Source of the DNA: Limnohabitans sp. Jir72
Lineage (GTDB): Bacteria > Pseudomonadota > Gammaproteobacteria > Burkholderiales > Burkholderiaceae_C
Direction: 5' to 3'
DNA: 64,000 nt
Assembly: GCF_003063575.1 (NCBI RefSeq)
Contig: NZ_NESC01000006.1
Coordinates: forward strand, 124,001 to 188,000
Shown here: one piece after another, positions 19,167-30,262 of the stretch
How positions within the stretch are numbered: the stretch's first letter is position 1
Layout: the number at the start of each line of letters is the position of its first letter
The notes under the pieces: generated by a model
Told to the model about the DNA's origin: nothing
The model's input: the letters and a program-made list of their open reading frames with translations, nothing else
Database searches by the model: none
Translations under genes and position numbers: made by a program

Positions 19167-19205
19167 CCGGATCCTTGATCCTCAAACACTTGCAGACCCT
19201 CGTTG

Positions 19206-21014
19206 ATGAATCACATCAGAAATTTTTCGATCATTGCGCACATTGACCATGGCAAATCCACGCTGGCCGATCGCTTGATTCAGCGTTGCGGAGGTTTGGA
19301 AGCCCGGGACATGGAAGCTCAAGTGCTGGACTCGATGGACATCGAGAAAGAGCGCGGTATCACCATCAAGGCGCAGACCGCTGCACTGCATTACAAAGCC
19401 AAAGACGGGCAGGTCTACAACCTCAACCTGATCGATACGCCCGGGCACGTGGACTTCTCTTATGAAGTGTCGCGCTCACTGTCGGCCTGCGAAGGTGCCT
19501 TGCTCGTGGTGGATGCCAGCCAAGGTGTGGAAGCACAGACCGTGGCCAACTGCTACACCGCGCTCGACTTGGGCGTTGAAGTGGTCCCCGTGCTCAACAA
19601 AATGGATTTGCCCAACGCCGATCCCGACAACGCGCGCTCTGAAGTGGAAGAGGTGATTGGCATTGACGCCACCGACGCGATTCCGTGCTCGGCCAAGACT
19701 GGCCTGGGGATTGAAGAAATCTTGGAGGCCGTGGTGGCCCGCATTCCGCCGCCCAAGGGGAATCCCGATGCGCCTTTGCGCGCCATGATCATCGACAGCT
19801 GGTTCGACAGCTATGTGGGCGTGGTCATGCTGGTGCGCGTGGTCGATGGCCAACTGCTCAAGAATGAGCGCATCCGCATGATGGCCAGCAATGCCGTTTA
19901 TGAAGCGGGTAGCTTGGGGGTGTTCACCCCTGCCAACGAACCGCGCCAGTTGCTAAGAGCAGGCGAGGTGGGTTACATCATCGCGGGCATCAAGGAGTTG
20001 CAAGCCGCCAAGGTGGGTGACACCGTGACGCTTGAAAAGAAGCTGCCCAACAACTTGGGACCAGCGACACAGGCGCTGCCAGGTTTCAAGGAAATCCAGC
20101 CACAGGTGTTTGCCGGTTTGTACCCGACCGAAGCCAACCAGTACGATGCACTGCGTGACGCACTCGAAAAACTCAAACTCAACGATGCTTCCTTGCATTA
20201 CGAACCTGAAGTGTCGCAAGCGCTGGGCTTTGGTTTCCGCTGCGGCTTTTTGGGTCTGTTGCACATGGAAATTGTGCAAGAGCGCCTAGAGCGCGAGTTC
20301 GACCAAGACCTGATCACCACCGCGCCCAGCGTGGTCTACGAAGTGGTCAAGCCCGATGGTGAAGTCATCATGGTCGAGAATCCTTCCAAGATGCCCGACC
20401 AAGGCAAGCTGCAAGAAATCCGTGAGCCCATCGTGACCGTTCACCTGTATATGCCTCAAGACTATGTGGGCCCGGTGATGACACTTGCCAACCAAAAGCG
20501 CGGTGTGCAGATGAACATGGCTTACCACGGTCGACAGGTCATGCTGACTTATGAGATGCCGCTGGGTGAGATCGTGCTGGATTTCTTTGACAAGCTCAAA
20601 TCGGTCAGCAAGGGTTACGCCTCGATGGACTATGAGTTCAAAGAGTTTCGCGCCTCGGACGTGGTAAAGGTCGATATTTTGCTCAACGGCGAGAAGGTCG
20701 ACGCGCTGTCCATCATCGTGCATCGCACGCAGGCCCAATACCGCGGTCGTGCTGTGGCCGCCAAGATGCGTGAGATCATTTCACGTCAGATGTTTGACGT
20801 GGCGATTCAAGCCGCGATTGGTGCCAACATCATTGCCCGTGAAAGCATCAAGGCTTTGCGCAAAAACGTGCTGGCCAAGTGCTACGGTGGCGATATTTCG
20901 CGCAAACGCAAACTGCTGGAAAAGCAAAAAGCGGGTAAAAAGCGCATGAAACAGATTGGTTCGGTCGAGGTGCCTCAAGAGGCGTTCTTGGCGATTTTGC
21001 AGGTGGAAGATTGA
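19206..21014 (+). CDS. lepA: Elongation factor 4 (LepA) GTPase
   Basis: A 602-residue ribosome-associated GTPase that acts on stalled or assembling ribosomes. The G-domain motifs are [25 protein letters not shown] and NKMDLP; EF-G-like domains follow, and the LepA-specific C-terminal domain contains [22 protein letters not shown] 19206 is preferred to the TTG before it. Its stop overlaps lepB (TGATG). It opens the lepA-lepB-rnc-era-recO-pdxJ-acpS-nagZ run. Confidence 0.98.
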   Translation: MNHIRNFSIIAHIDHGKSTLADRLIQRCGGLEARDMEAQVLDSMDIEKERGITIKAQTAALHYKAKDGQVYNLNLIDTPGHVDFSYEVSRSLSACEGALLVVDASQGVEAQTVANCYTALDLGVEVVPVLNKMDLPNADPDNARSEVEEVIGIDATDAIPCSAKTGLGIEEILEAVVARIPPPKGNPDAPLRAMIIDSWFDSYVGVVMLVRVVDGQLLKNERIRMMASNAVYEAGSLGVFTPANEPRQLLRAGEVGYIIAGIKELQAAKVGDTVTLEKKLPNNLGPATQALPGFKEIQPQVFAGLYPTEANQYDALRDALEKLKLNDASLHYEPEVSQALGFGFRCGFLGLLHMEIVQERLEREFDQDLITTAPSVVYEVVKPDGEVIMVENPSKMPDQGKLQEIREPIVTVHLYMPQDYVGPVMTLANQKRGVQMNMAYHGRQVMLTYEMPLGEIVLDFFDKLKSVSKGYASMDYEFKEFRASDVVKVDILLNGEKVDALSIIVHRTQAQYRGRAVAAKMREIISRQMFDVAIQAAIGANIIARESIKALRKNVLAKCYGGDISRKRKLLEKQKAGKKRMKQIGSVEVPQEAFLAILQVED

Positions 21015-21979
21015 TGCAGTTCTTGACGTCTTTGGTGTTGGCCGCTTTTGTGGCCTATGCGGGCAGTTGGTACCTCGGGTTCATCGAGGGCAACTTTGCT
21101 TTGCTGCTGTTCATGGCGACCGTGGTCACCGGTGTGTACTGGTTGGCTGAACGCTTCGTTTTTTTGCCGCGCCGACAGCAGGCTGCGGCCCAGCTGCAAG
21201 CCCAGACGGCTGCCCGCCGTGCCGAGTTGACAAAGATGGGCATCGAGAAGGTGGACACCGACATTCAGGATGCGCACGACAAACTGCTCATGCAACCTTG
21301 GTGGCTGGACTGGACGGCGGGGCTCTTCCCTGTCATCGTCGTGGTGTTCGTCTTGCGCTCGTTCTTGTTTGAGCCCTTCAAAATCCCATCGGGCTCCATG
21401 ATCCCGACCCTGCACATTGGTGATCTGATTTTGGTCAACAAGTTCCATTACGGGATTCGCCTGCCGGTGCTGAACACCAAGCTCACCGACGGCACTCCCG
21501 TGCAGCGCGGTGATGTGATGGTCTTTCGTTACCCTCCCAAGCCCAACGTCGACTACATCAAGCGCGTGGTGGGGGTGCCCGGTGACGAAGTGGCTTACCT
21601 CAACAAGAAGCTCACCATCAACGGCCAGCCGATTGAAACGCAAGCTTTGCCCGATTATTTCGACGACTCGACCATGCGGTATTTCAAGCATTTCAGCGAA
21701 AAGCTGGGCAGTAGACCGCACCAGTCGATCCAAGACAACGACCGTCCTGCTTTTGTGCCGGGCGTAGATCCTTTCCCGAACAGCCAAAATTGCCAGTACA
21801 CCATTGAAGGTGTCCGTTGCAAGGTGCCGGTAGGGCATTACTTCATGATGGGTGACAACCGCGACAACTCGCTGGATTCGCGCTACTGGGGCTTTGTGCC
21901 CGATGCCAACATCGTGGGCAAGGCCTTCTTCGTGTGGATGAATTTCGGCAACCTCAAGCGCATCGGCGCTTTTGACTGA
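21014..21979 (+). CDS. lepB: Signal peptidase I
   Basis: A 321-residue inner-membrane serine protease that removes signal peptides from exported proteins. Two N-terminal helices (about residues 1-22 and 28-48) and a third near residue 105 precede the catalytic Ser in [13 protein letters not shown]. The general base Lys lies in [12 protein letters not shown], and [17 protein letters not shown] is the late signature. ATG 21014 shares one base with the lepA stop, so the two are coupled. Confidence 0.97.
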   Translation: MQFLTSLVLAAFVAYAGSWYLGFIEGNFALLLFMATVVTGVYWLAERFVFLPRRQQAAAQLQAQTAARRAELTKMGIEKVDTDIQDAHDKLLMQPWWLDWTAGLFPVIVVVFVLRSFLFEPFKIPSGSMIPTLHIGDLILVNKFHYGIRLPVLNTKLTDGTPVQRGDVMVFRYPPKPNVDYIKRVVGVPGDEVAYLNKKLTINGQPIETQALPDYFDDSTMRYFKHFSEKLGSRPHQSIQDNDRPAFVPGVDPFPNSQNCQYTIEGVRCKVPVGHYFMMGDNRDNSLDSRYWGFVPDANIVGKAFFVWMNFGNLKRIGAFD

Positions 21980-21986
21980 GGTGGGT

Positions 21987-22691
21987 GTGGCCTCGTCCTC
22001 CTCCATGCCTACCGCCTTGTCCGAGTTGCAAATTCGCTTGGGCTACGCCTTTCGGCAGCCCGGCTTGTTGCAACAAGCGGTCACGCATCGCAGCTTCAGC
22101 GCGGACCACTATGAGCGCTTGGAGTTTTTGGGCGACTCAGTGCTGAATTTGGCGGTGTCGCACATGCTTTACGCCCAGTTGGCCGACATGCCCGAAGGAG
22201 ACCTGTCTCGTGTGAGGGCCAACCTGGTCAAGCAAGACACGCTCCATCAGCTGGCCAAAACGCTGGATGTCTCTGCGGTCATGCGTTTGGGGGAAGGCGA
22301 AATGCGTTCAGGTGGTCAAGGCCGTCCCTCGATCTTGGCCGATGTGCTGGAAGCCATCATTGGCGCGGTGTACTTGGACGGCGGCTACAAAGACGCACAA
22401 GCTTTGGTGGAGCGCTTGTTCCAGAAAGTCGACATCAAGCCCGACATGCAGGCGGTGGGCAAAGACCCCAAGACCGAACTGCAAGAATGGCTGCAAGGCC
22501 GCAAGCTGGCTTTGCCCAAATACACCGTCATCGGCACCTCTGGGGCCGCACACCGTCAGGTGTTTGAAGTCTCTTGCGAAGTGACCGAACTGCGCCTGAC
22601 CCAACAAGGCTCGGGCGCATCGCGCCGCGCAGCAGAACAAGCAGCGGCCGAGGCCCTGCTGAAAATCCTCAAATCAGAAAGCGCCGCATGA
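21987..22691 (+). CDS. rnc: Ribonuclease III
   Basis: A 234-residue double-strand-specific ribonuclease that processes rRNA and some mRNAs. The signature [13 protein letters not shown] lies near residue 46, and the catalytic [15 protein letters not shown] near 120. A double-stranded RNA-binding domain fills the C-terminus. Start choice is open: GTG 21987 has a TGAGG site five bases upstream; TTG 21972, GTG 21981 and ATG 22005 are in frame too. The stop overlaps era by four bases. Confidence 0.95.
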   Translation: MASSSSMPTALSELQIRLGYAFRQPGLLQQAVTHRSFSADHYERLEFLGDSVLNLAVSHMLYAQLADMPEGDLSRVRANLVKQDTLHQLAKTLDVSAVMRLGEGEMRSGGQGRPSILADVLEAIIGAVYLDGGYKDAQALVERLFQKVDIKPDMQAVGKDPKTELQEWLQGRKLALPKYTVIGTSGAAHRQVFEVSCEVTELRLTQQGSGASRRAAEQAAAEALLKILKSESAA

Positions 22692-23743
22692 GCACCGACA
22701 AAATTCAGGGCGATGAGCCCGAACGCACAGCACACGAGCAAATCGTGCGCCGCCCGGTGCAAATCGCAGGCGTGACCATCCAGCCGCGTGACAGCAGCGA
22801 AGCCGCCACCTTGCCCGCTGTGACCATCGCGGCCCCTGTGGCGGTCGAAGGTCAACGTTGCGGCCTGGTGGCCATTGTGGGCAAGCCCAACGTGGGCAAA
22901 TCGACTTTGCTCAACGCCTTGGTTGGCCAGAAGATCAGCATCACCTCGCGCAAGGCGCAGACCACGCGCCACCGCATCACCGGCATCCGCACGCAAGGGG
23001 CCAATCAGTTTGTGTTTGTGGACACGCCCGGTTTCCAGACCATCCATGGCACAGCGCTCAACAAGTCGCTGAATAAAACCGTGGTCGGTGCTGTGAGCGA
23101 TGTGGACCTCGTGCTGTTTGTGGTCGAGGCTGGCAGCTTCACCACGGCAGACGCCAAGGTCTTGGCCCTGCTCAAGCCCGGCATCCCGGTCTTGCTGGTG
23201 GCCAACAAGCTCGACAACGTGCACCGCCGTGGCGACATCGCCCCCTGGTTGAGCGAGATGCAAGAGCGCCACGCCTTCACCGAGTTTTTCCCCATGTCGG
23301 CCAAGCAACCCAAAGACATTGAGCGCTTGCTCGGCGTTTGCGAAAAGTACCTGCCCGAGCAAGCTTGGTTTCACGCCGAAGACGAACTGACGGACCGCAG
23401 CGAGAAATTCTTGGCCAGCGAGATGGTGCGCGAAAAGCTGTTCCGCCTGACTGGCGATGAGCTGCCTTACACCTCCACCGTGGTGATTGACAAGTTCGAA
23501 GAAGAAGCGGGCCGCACCGCCAAGCGCATGCTGCGCATTGCAGCGACCATCGTGGTCGAGCGCGAAGGCCACAAGGCCATGGTGATCGGTGACAAGGGCG
23601 AAAAGCTCAAGCGCATCGGCACCGAGACCCGGGTAGAGCTGGAAAAGCTGCTGGACGCCAAGGTGTTCATCGAGCTGTGGGTCAAAGTGCGTTCCGGCTG
23701 GGCCGACGACGAAGCCCGTGTGCGCTCCTTCGGTTACGAATAA
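22688..23743 (+). CDS. era: GTPase Era
   Basis: A 351-residue GTPase that assists 16S rRNA maturation and 30S assembly. The G motifs are [18 protein letters not shown] and ANKLD, and a KH domain with [13 protein letters not shown] lies near residue 300. It carries about 55 extra N-terminal residues (Pro/Thr/Val-rich) compared with the 301-residue E. coli protein, all downstream of a clean ATGA junction with rnc. The extension has no recognisable motif. Confidence 0.97.
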   Translation: MSTDKIQGDEPERTAHEQIVRRPVQIAGVTIQPRDSSEAATLPAVTIAAPVAVEGQRCGLVAIVGKPNVGKSTLLNALVGQKISITSRKAQTTRHRITGIRTQGANQFVFVDTPGFQTIHGTALNKSLNKTVVGAVSDVDLVLFVVEAGSFTTADAKVLALLKPGIPVLLVANKLDNVHRRGDIAPWLSEMQERHAFTEFFPMSAKQPKDIERLLGVCEKYLPEQAWFHAEDELTDRSEKFLASEMVREKLFRLTGDELPYTSTVVIDKFEEEAGRTAKRMLRIAATIVVEREGHKAMVIGDKGEKLKRIGTETRVELEKLLDAKVFIELWVKVRSGWADDEARVRSFGYE

Positions 23744-23752
23744 ACACCCAGC

Positions 23753-24502
23753 ATGGCGACCCGACGGATCGCGGATGAGCCAGCCTATGTGCTGCACCGC
23801 TACGACTGGAGCGAAACCAGTCTGATCCTGGAGGTCTTCACCCGCCACCATGGCCGCGTGGCGGTGGTGGCCAAAGGGGCCAAGCGCCCCAGCTCCAGCT
23901 TTCGCCCTGTGCTGCTGCCCTTGCAACCCTTGTCGCTGACCTTTGGTGGTGATGGCGACATCCGTACGCTCAAGTCGGCCGAGTGGGTGGGGGGGCATGT
24001 CATGCCGACCGGAGAGGCCCTGCTGTCGGGCTACTACCTCAACGAATTGCTGATGCGCTTGCTGGTGCGTGATGATCCGCATCCCCGCTTGTTCGAGGTG
24101 TACGCCGCCGCAGTGCGCCTGCTGGCCAGTGGCGAAGCCTGTGCTTTGCAATGGGCCCTGCGCGGCTTTGAGCTGATCTTGCTCAAAGACATAGGCTTGC
24201 TGCCCGCGCTCAATGCCCAGACGCTCACCTTGAAGCCCTTGAATGCCGATGAGCATTACGCGCTGGTGCCCGAAGCTGGGCTGCAATGGGTGCCAGCCGA
24301 TGATCGCAACGCCTTGATGGGCACGCAATGGCTGGCCCTGCACGCCGCATTGGACGACGCCAAGCCCATGGCGGCCTTGGTGCGAGACTGCGCTGACTTG
24401 CTCATTCAACTGCAGCGCCCCATGCGCCTGATGCTCAACTACCATTGCGGTGTGGGCGCTTTGCGCACCCGCCAAATGATGCTGGACCTGCAAACCTTAT
24501 GA
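23753..24502 (+). CDS. recO: DNA repair protein RecO
   Basis: A 249-residue recombination mediator that helps RecA replace SSB on gapped DNA. The N-terminal OB-fold region has [20 protein letters not shown], typical of RecO; the remainder is helical. The zinc-site Cys residues of some RecO proteins are not evident. It starts nine bases after era and overlaps pdxJ by four bases (ATGA). Confidence 0.95.
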   Translation: MATRRIADEPAYVLHRYDWSETSLILEVFTRHHGRVAVVAKGAKRPSSSFRPVLLPLQPLSLTFGGDGDIRTLKSAEWVGGHVMPTGEALLSGYYLNELLMRLLVRDDPHPRLFEVYAAAVRLLASGEACALQWALRGFELILLKDIGLLPALNAQTLTLKPLNADEHYALVPEAGLQWVPADDRNALMGTQWLALHAALDDAKPMAALVRDCADLLIQLQRPMRLMLNYHCGVGALRTRQMMLDLQTL

Positions 24503-25248
24503 ACCACTCTTCTTCCAACGTTGCCCTGTCGGTGAACGTCAACAAAGTGGCGCTGCTGCGCAACTCTCGCCACTTGGGCATTCCCAGCGTCACCCGTGCC
24601 GCCCAGCTGTGCCTGCAAGCGGGCGCCCAAGGCATCACCATCCACCCCCGCCCGGATGAACGCCACATCCGCGCCACGGACGTGAGCGAGCTGACCGCCT
24701 TGATGCAAGCTTGGCCCGACCGCGAGTTCAACATCGAAGGCAACCCCTTCCACAACCTGATGGATCACGTGCGCGCCGTGCGACCGCACCAGGTGACCTT
24801 TGTGCCCGACAGCGAAGGCCAGTTCACCAGCGACCATGGCTGGACCTTCCCGCAAGACGCCGAGCGCCTGAAGCCTCTGATCGATGAATGCAAGGTGCTG
24901 GGCGTGCGTGTCAGCCTGTTCATGGACCCTATCCCTGAGCAAATGGCCGCTGCCCGCGCTGTGGGCGCCGATCGGGTGGAGCTGTACACCGAGCCCTATG
25001 CCGCCAGCTGGGGCACGCCAGACAATGCCATGCAATTGCAGCGCTACGCCGATGCCGCCGATGCAGCCACCCAGGTGGGCTTGGGCCTGAACGCTGGACA
25101 CGACCTCAACCGAGACAACTTGCCCGCCTTCGTGGCCGCTGTGAAGGGCTTGCAAGAGGTCTCGATTGGTCACGCCCTGATCGCCGACGCGCTGGAGTTG
25201 GGTTACGCCGCCACGGTGCAGGCTTATCTGGCCTGCCTGAAAAAATGA
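24499..25248 (+). CDS. pdxJ: Pyridoxine 5'-phosphate synthase
   Basis: A 249-residue TIM-barrel enzyme that forms pyridoxine phosphate from 1-deoxyxylulose 5-phosphate and 3-amino-2-oxopropyl phosphate. [15 protein letters not shown] opens it, with [12 protein letters not shown] near residue 50, EFNIEGNPF near 77 and [11 protein letters not shown] near residue 196. The start overlaps the recO stop and the stop overlaps acpS, both by four bases. Confidence 0.97.
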   Translation: MNHSSSNVALSVNVNKVALLRNSRHLGIPSVTRAAQLCLQAGAQGITIHPRPDERHIRATDVSELTALMQAWPDREFNIEGNPFHNLMDHVRAVRPHQVTFVPDSEGQFTSDHGWTFPQDAERLKPLIDECKVLGVRVSLFMDPIPEQMAAARAVGADRVELYTEPYAASWGTPDNAMQLQRYADAADAATQVGLGLNAGHDLNRDNLPAFVAAVKGLQEVSIGHALIADALELGYAATVQAYLACLKK

Positions 25249-25676
25249 TCTACGGCATCGGCACAGACATCTGCGACATCCGCCGCATCCAGGCCAGTCT
25301 TGACCGGCACGGCGAGCGCTTTGCCGCCAAGGTGCTGTCCGATGCCGAAATGGCCACTTGGAAAGCCCGCAGTGCCCGCTGGCCCGAACGCGGTGTGCGG
25401 TATCTCGCCACCCGGTTTTCGGCCAAAGAGGCCTTCAGCAAGGCCATTGGCTTGGGCATGCGCATGCCCATGACCTGGCGCCTGTGCGAAATCGGCAAAC
25501 TGCCCAGCGGTCAGCCGGTCATCGTGTTGCACGGGGTGCTGAAAGAGTGGTTTGAAACCAAGGGCTTGAGCGCCCACATCACCGTGACCGATGAGAGTGA
25601 ATACGCTGCCAGTTTCTGCGTGGTCGAGACCTTGTCAGCCCCGTTGGCGGGCGCTGTTGACCGCATCGCCCCTTGA
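25245..25676 (+). CDS. acpS: Holo-ACP synthase
   Basis: A 143-residue phosphopantetheinyl transferase that activates AcpP using CoA. The metal-binding motif [12 protein letters not shown] is at the N-terminus, and the second motif [12 protein letters not shown] near residue 58 holds the conserved Glu and Lys. It is slightly longer than E. coli AcpS at its C-terminus. ATG 25245 overlaps the pdxJ stop. The pairing of acpS with pdxJ is conserved in proteobacteria. Confidence 0.96.
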   Translation: MIYGIGTDICDIRRIQASLDRHGERFAAKVLSDAEMATWKARSARWPERGVRYLATRFSAKEAFSKAIGLGMRMPMTWRLCEIGKLPSGQPVIVLHGVLKEWFETKGLSAHITVTDESEYAASFCVVETLSAPLAGAVDRIAP

Positions 25677-25711
25677 ATTTGAGTGGTTCACCCTGAACTG
25701 TTGGAAGACCG

Positions 25712-26797
25712 ATGAGCATCCACGCCCCCTTGATCCTGGACATTGAAGGCCACCGCCTGAGCGACGTGGACCGCCGCCGCCTGGCGCATCCGCTCACCGG
25801 CGGCATGATCTTGTTTGGCCGCAACTGGCACAGCCGAGCACAGCTCACCGACTTGTGCGCCGAGATCAAAAGCCTCCGTCCTGACCTGTTGATCGCGGTG
25901 GACCACGAAGGCGGCCGTGTGCAGCGTTTTCGCACCGATGGTTTCACCCATTTGCCCAGCATGCGCGCGATTGGCGAACTCTGGGGCCAGGACGAAAAAG
26001 GCCAGCCCGGCACCGGTGTGCTCAAGGCCTGCGAAGCGGCCACCTCGGCAGGCTTTGTGCTGGCCAGTGAATTGCGTGCTTGCGGCGTGGACTTCAGCTT
26101 CACGCCTGTGCTCGATCTGGACCATGGCGAGAGCGGCGTCATTGGCGACCGCGCCTTTGCCCGCGACCCGCGTGTGGTGAGCCTGTTGGCCCGCAGCCTG
26201 ATGCAAGGCTTGCTCCAAGCGGGCATGGGCAATTGTGGCAAGCATTTCCCCGGACACGGCGCGGTCAAGGCCGACTCGCATGTGGCCTTGCCGGTCGACA
26301 AGCGCAGCCTCAAAGCCATCTTGGCCGACGATGCGCAGCCTTACCGCTGGCTGGGCAGCGTGCTCACGGCGGTGATGCCAGCGCATGTGATCTACAGCAA
26401 GGTCGACAGCCGCCCGGCGGGCTTCTCGCCACGCTGGCTGCAAGACATCCTGCGGGCCCAGCTGGGTTTTCAGGGCGTGGTTTGCACGGACGACTTGTCG
26501 ATGGCCGCCGCACGCCAACTGGACGGGCGCACGCTCAGCTATACCGAAGCCGTGGTGACCGCATTGCAGGCCGGGTGCGACTTGGCCTTGCTGTGCAACC
26601 GCTCGGCCGTCAACGGCGGCGCTGAACTGGACGAGGTGCTTGACCAATTGGCCGAAGCCCAGCTGAAAGGCCAATGGCAACCCAACGAGGTCAGTGAAGA
26701 GCGCCGGCTGAACCTCTTGCCGCGCTCACCCGCACGCGCCTGGGATGAGCTGGTGCGGTCGTCTGATTACATGCAGGCGCTCGATCGCCTGCCTTGA
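25712..26797 (+). CDS. nagZ: Beta-N-acetylhexosaminidase NagZ
   Basis: A 361-residue GH3-family cytoplasmic glycosidase that removes GlcNAc from anhydro-muropeptides in cell-wall recycling. The acid/base loop motif KHFPGHG lies near residue 180, and the nucleophile Asp in CTDDLSMAAA near residue 266. A TTGGAAGA segment serves as ribosome-binding site. It closes the lepA-to-nagZ run. Confidence 0.96.
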   Translation: MSIHAPLILDIEGHRLSDVDRRRLAHPLTGGMILFGRNWHSRAQLTDLCAEIKSLRPDLLIAVDHEGGRVQRFRTDGFTHLPSMRAIGELWGQDEKGQPGTGVLKACEAATSAGFVLASELRACGVDFSFTPVLDLDHGESGVIGDRAFARDPRVVSLLARSLMQGLLQAGMGNCGKHFPGHGAVKADSHVALPVDKRSLKAILADDAQPYRWLGSVLTAVMPAHVIYSKVDSRPAGFSPRWLQDILRAQLGFQGVVCTDDLSMAAARQLDGRTLSYTEAVVTALQAGCDLALLCNRSAVNGGAELDEVLDQLAEAQLKGQWQPNEVSEERRLNLLPRSPARAWDELVRSSDYMQALDRLP

Positions 26798-26821
26798 TCT
26801 TGTTTTGAGAAAGAAAAAGTT

Positions 26822-27160
26822 GTGGCCACTTTGCTGACTTGGGTGTTTCGCCTGTTCATGGCCTTCATGGGGCTGGCCTTTTTGCTGGGCCTGGTGGTGG
26901 CCTTAGGGCTCTACATCGTGTGGGCCACGCTGCGCTGGCTGCTGACTGGGCGCAAGCCGCAGGTGGTGATGGTCTGGCAACAGTTCAGTGCCATGCGCAA
27001 GAACTTTGGCCAGGGCGGTTTCCGTGGGCAAACCGCCCCTGGATCCGAGGAGGCTTGGGGCCGTGCGCAGGCTCGCTCTTTCGACGATCAGGTGGTTGAT
27101 GTCGAAGTGCGTGAGGTGGTCGAAGACGCGCCGCGTTTGCCGCCCGAGCGTCGTGGTTGA
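26822..27160 (+). CDS. Small membrane protein of unknown function
   Basis: A 112-residue protein beginning with GTG after a purine-rich GAGAAAGAAAAAG. One long hydrophobic stretch (about residues 5-40, FMAFMGLAFLLGLVVALGLY) suggests one or two membrane helices with a basic, then acidic cytoplasmic tail. No family recognised. It follows nagZ by 24 bases and precedes a terminator, so it is probably the last gene of the run. Confidence 0.7.
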   Translation: MATLLTWVFRLFMAFMGLAFLLGLVVALGLYIVWATLRWLLTGRKPQVVMVWQQFSAMRKNFGQGGFRGQTAPGSEEAWGRAQARSFDDQVVDVEVREVVEDAPRLPPERRG

Positions 27161-27177
27161 GCCTTGATGGAGCCATG

Positions 27178-27205
27178 AAAAAACCCGGCCTTGGCTGGGT
27201 TTTTT
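27178..27205. terminator. Bidirectional intrinsic terminator
   Basis: CCCGGCC (27184-27190) pairs with GGCTGGG (27193-27199) with one wobble, flanked by six A residues before and six T residues after. It serves the end of the nagZ operon on the plus strand and of lysS on the minus strand. Confidence 0.85.
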
Positions 27206-27221
27206 GTGGGGTGTGTGCCGC

Positions 27222-28787
27222 TTATTCCTGCACGTGGCGCAGTGCAGGGAACAAGATCACATCGCGGATGCTGGCGCTGTCGGTCAGCAGCATCATCAGG
27301 CGGTCAATGCCAATGCCGCAGCCGCCGGCAGGCGGCATGCCGTATTCGAGCGCACGCACAAAGTCGTGGTCGTAGTACATGGCTTCGTCGTCGCCGTCGT
27401 CTTTGGCGGCCACTTGGGCATGAAAGCGTGCGGCCTGGTCTTCGGCGTCGTTCAGCTCACTGAAACCGTTGCCGAACTCGCGGCCCGTGATGTAGAGCTC
27501 AAAGCGCTCGGTCACTTCGGGGCGGGTGTCATTGGCGCGGGCCAAGGGCGAGATTTCTGTCGGGTGCTCCATGATGAAGGTCGGCTCCCAGAGCTTGTCT
27601 TCCACGGTTTCCTCAAAATAGAACACCTGCAGGCTGGCCAAGCTGCGGGTGGACAGCTTGTTTTTCTCTTCGTTCATGCCCAGCTTTTTCAGGGCGTTGG
27701 TCAGCCACTCGGCGTTGTCCACGTTGTCGCCAGCCTCGGTGTGCTTCACGATCGCTTCGCGGATGGTCATGCGGGCGAAAGGCTTGTTCAGGTCCACCGG
27801 CTTGCCGTTGTACGTGAGGTCCAAAGTGCCTGCAGCGGTCATGGCCGCGTCGCGGATCAGGCTTTCCGTGAAGCCCATCAAGTCCTGGTAGTTCCAGTAG
27901 GCCGCGTAGAACTCCATCATGGTGAACTCGGGGTTGTGGCGCACCGAGATGCCTTCGTTGCGGAAGTTGCGGTTGATCTCGAAGACGCGTTCAAAACCGC
28001 CCACCAGCAGGCGCTTGAGGTACAACTCGGGCGCGATGCGCAAGAACATCTCTTGGTCCAGCGCGTTGTGGTGCGTCACAAAGGGCTTGGCGTTGGCACC
28101 ACCGGGAATGGGGTGCAGCATGGGCGTTTCGACTTCCAAAAAGCCGTGCTGGACCATGAATTCGCGAATGCCGCTCACGGCCTTGCTGCGGACCACAAAG
28201 CGCTTGCGGGCGGCTTCGTCGGTCATCAGGTCCACATAGCGCTGGCGGTACTTCACTTCTTGATCGGCAATGCCATGGAACTTGTCCGGCATGGGCCGCA
28301 GGCTCTTGGTCAGCATGCGGATGCTGGTGGCGTGAATCGACAACTCGCCCGTGCGGGTCTTGAACAGATGGCCTTCCACGCCCACGATGTCGCCCAAGTC
28401 CCAGTGCTTAAACAACGCGTACAGTTCTTCGCCCACGTCGTCGCGGGTCACATAGACCTGGATGCGGCCCGTGGCGTCTTGCAAGGTGGCAAAGCTGGCC
28501 TTGCCCATCACGCGCTTGAGCATCATGCGGCCAGCCACTTTGGCGGTGGTTTTGGCCACGCCTTCGCCGTTCAGTTCTTCGGCGACTTTCTCGCCGTGGG
28601 CCTGGTGCAGGTTGGCCGCGTGGTGCTCGGGTTTGAAGTCGTTGGGGAATGCGACACCCTTGCCATCGGCCTGCGCCTGGCGCATGGCCTTGAGTTTTTC
28701 GCGGCGCTCAGCGATCAGCTGGTTTTCATCTTCTGGGGCTGGTGCAGGTGCTGGTGCCGTTTGGGCGTTGGCGTTCGTGTCGGACAT
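27222..28787 (-). CDS. lysS: Lysyl-tRNA synthetase, class II
   Basis: A 521-residue synthetase that charges tRNA-Lys. An N-terminal OB-fold anticodon-binding domain lies around residues 80-190. The class II motifs follow: motif 2 [20 protein letters not shown] and motif 3 [14 protein letters not shown] near the C-terminus. The first 20 residues are Ala/Pro-rich and not conserved. It is transcribed away from the LON-domain gene upstream on the same strand, 88 bases apart. Confidence 0.98.
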   Translation of the reverse strand: MSDTNANAQTAPAPAPAPEDENQLIAERREKLKAMRQAQADGKGVAFPNDFKPEHHAANLHQAHGEKVAEELNGEGVAKTTAKVAGRMMLKRVMGKASFATLQDATGRIQVYVTRDDVGEELYALFKHWDLGDIVGVEGHLFKTRTGELSIHATSIRMLTKSLRPMPDKFHGIADQEVKYRQRYVDLMTDEAARKRFVVRSKAVSGIREFMVQHGFLEVETPMLHPIPGGANAKPFVTHHNALDQEMFLRIAPELYLKRLLVGGFERVFEINRNFRNEGISVRHNPEFTMMEFYAAYWNYQDLMGFTESLIRDAAMTAAGTLDLTYNGKPVDLNKPFARMTIREAIVKHTEAGDNVDNAEWLTNALKKLGMNEEKNKLSTRSLASLQVFYFEETVEDKLWEPTFIMEHPTEISPLARANDTRPEVTERFELYITGREFGNGFSELNDAEDQAARFHAQVAAKDDGDDEAMYYDHDFVRALEYGMPPAGGCGIGIDRLMMLLTDSASIRDVILFPALRHVQE

Positions 28788-28875
28788 GGCGGGCGGTGGT
28801 TGGGCTGGGTGCGCTGGGCACCTGAACCGGGGTTGCGGGGAACTGTGATTGCGCCAAGGCGCAAAGCCGTCTATT

Positions 28876-29562
28876 TTAAGAGTTTGCCGAGGGCTTTTGG
28901 CCGGGGCCGGTCGGGTTCTTGGCGCTTGGTTCCGAAGGGGCGACCAGATCGCCCACCAATTCCAGCCGCATCAAAGGCTCTTGCAGGGCAAACAGGCGGT
29001 ATTTCATCTGCAAAGGCAAGGGCAGCAGCTCGCCCCAGCGATGTGACAGCCAACTGCAGTCTTGCAGTCGCCAGGCTTCGTTCCATGGCGGGACCACGCT
29101 GGGCTGAGCGCTCAGCTGGGTCAGGGCTTCGTGCATTTGGGTGGACAGGTGCTGCAGGTCTTCAGGCACTTGCACGGCAGGCTCGGGCGGCATGGGCTGT
29201 ACCCGGCCCAGCCACAGGCCGTCGCCGCGTTGCTGCGTGGCTTCGATGCGAAACTTTTCCACGCCCCGGCACCAAACCACGACCAACCCAGGCTGGGGCC
29301 GCTCGATGCGCTCGATCTGCACCCGGGTGCCCATGGCCTCGAACTGTTCGGCCGCTGTACCGGGGCGGTGTACCTCGCGCCCCTGGGTCAGGGTGACCAC
29401 GCCAAAGCCTGTGCCTTGGCGTTCACATTCGCCAATCATTTGTAAATAGCGCAGTTCAAACAGCTGCAAGGGCAAGAGTGCGCCCGGAAACAGCACCGTG
29501 CCCAAGGGGAACAGGGGCAATTCGGTCAAGGCTTCGGGGGATGGGGCTGGGCTTGCAGGCAT
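28876..29562 (-). CDS. LON substrate-binding-domain protein
   Basis: A 228-residue protein with only the N-terminal LON domain of Lon proteases ([18 protein letters not shown] near the start, then FELRYLQMI). There is no ATPase or protease domain. Such stand-alone proteins are common in proteobacteria and their role is unknown. Longer starts are in frame, but ATG 29562 lies just ahead of the conserved region. The gene is divergent from a YggT-family gene 31 bases away. Confidence 0.88.
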   Translation of the reverse strand: MPASPAPSPEALTELPLFPLGTVLFPGALLPLQLFELRYLQMIGECERQGTGFGVVTLTQGREVHRPGTAAEQFEAMGTRVQIERIERPQPGLVVVWCRGVEKFRIEATQQRGDGLWLGRVQPMPPEPAVQVPEDLQHLSTQMHEALTQLSAQPSVVPPWNEAWRLQDCSWLSHRWGELLPLPLQMKYRLFALQEPLMRLELVGDLVAPSEPSAKNPTGPGQKPSANS

Positions 29563-29593
29563 CTGGGTATCATCGCACGAGGAGGAAAAAGCG

Positions 29594-30193
29594 ATGTGGA
29601 TGCAGATGGTGAACATGGTTTTGGAGGTGGCCGCGGGTTTGGTGGCGGGCACCTGTTTGTTGCGCTTTGTCATGCAGTGGCAGCGCATTTCGTTTCAGCA
29701 GCCTCTGGGGCGCTTTGTGTTTGCGGTGACCGATTGGCTGGTTTTGCCATTGCGCAAGGTCATCCCCGCAGTGTCAGGTTGGGATCTGTCCAGCTTGCTG
29801 GCTGCTTGGCTGGTAAAAATTTTCCAATATTTGTTGCTTTGGCTTTTTGCTGGTGATCGCGGACAGCAATTAGTGCAGTATCTTTTGCAGTGGTTGGGGG
29901 CAGATAGGCCTGTTGCGTTGGGTTTGTTGCCACTGGTGAGTCTGGTGGGCCTGGCGCAGTTGGTGGTCTCGGCGCTGGGCGCTTTGGTGCTGGTCTTGGC
30001 GCTCATGTCCTGGGTCAATCCGGGCTCGCCCATGCACGCGCTGAGTGAACGTTTGTGCAGCCCTTTTTTACGGCCGTTTCGTCGCTGGATTCCGCTCATC
30101 GGCGGCGTAGACCTGTCACCCATCGCCCTGCTGTTGGTGTTGCAGATGCTGGGCATGGTGCTTGCCCAGTTGCAAATGAGCTGGATGTACTGA
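29594..30193 (+). CDS. YggT-family integral membrane protein
   Basis: A 199-residue protein with about four membrane helices in two YggT-like repeats, each of two helices with a conserved loop (FVMQWQRI...PLGRFVFAVTDWLVLPLR and MSWVNPGSPMH...PFLRPFRRWIP). A very good GGAGG site (29581-29585) precedes ATG 29594. The family is linked to osmotic or cell-division functions in other bacteria but the activity is not defined. Confidence 0.9.
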   Translation: MWMQMVNMVLEVAAGLVAGTCLLRFVMQWQRISFQQPLGRFVFAVTDWLVLPLRKVIPAVSGWDLSSLLAAWLVKIFQYLLLWLFAGDRGQQLVQYLLQWLGADRPVALGLLPLVSLVGLAQLVVSALGALVLVLALMSWVNPGSPMHALSERLCSPFLRPFRRWIPLIGGVDLSPIALLLVLQMLGMVLAQLQMSWMY

Positions 30194-30215
30194 ACGGCGG
30201 TGTGATCCCCATGCA

Positions 30216-30247
30216 AAAGGCCCTCTTGCGAGGGCCTTTGTTTTTTA
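30216..30247. terminator. Bidirectional intrinsic terminator between yggT-type gene and accD
   Basis: AAAGGCCCTC (30216-30225) pairs perfectly with GAGGGCCTTT (30230-30239) around a TTGC loop, followed by GTTTTTT. On the minus strand the stem is followed by a shorter T run. It separates two convergent genes. Confidence 0.88.
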
Positions 30248-30262
30248 GAGCAGGGGATGCGG

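Larger units (their letters stand above)
18714..19205. other. degQ-lepA intergenic region
   Basis: A 492-base gap that is more AT-rich than its surroundings, especially 18776-18870. It has no convincing gene. It contains two DnaA-box-like sequences in tandem (18995-19014), a TACAAT -10-like hexamer (19085-19090), a short structured segment and a strong intrinsic terminator ending 40 bases before lepA. A small RNA or a lepA leader is possible; see the separate entries. Confidence 0.6.

Noticed and set aside
18914..19189. A 91-codon minus-strand frame in the degQ-lepA gap
   Set aside because: No family features, no ribosome-binding site, and it runs across the terminator and DnaA-box-like sites.
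22556..24493. A 645-codon open frame antisense to era and recO
   Set aside because: Both sense genes are clear, with coupled junctions; the antisense product is His/Gln-rich without a recognisable domain.
27204..29396. A 730-codon open frame antisense to lysS and the LON-domain gene
   Set aside because: It crosses two well-supported genes and a terminator.
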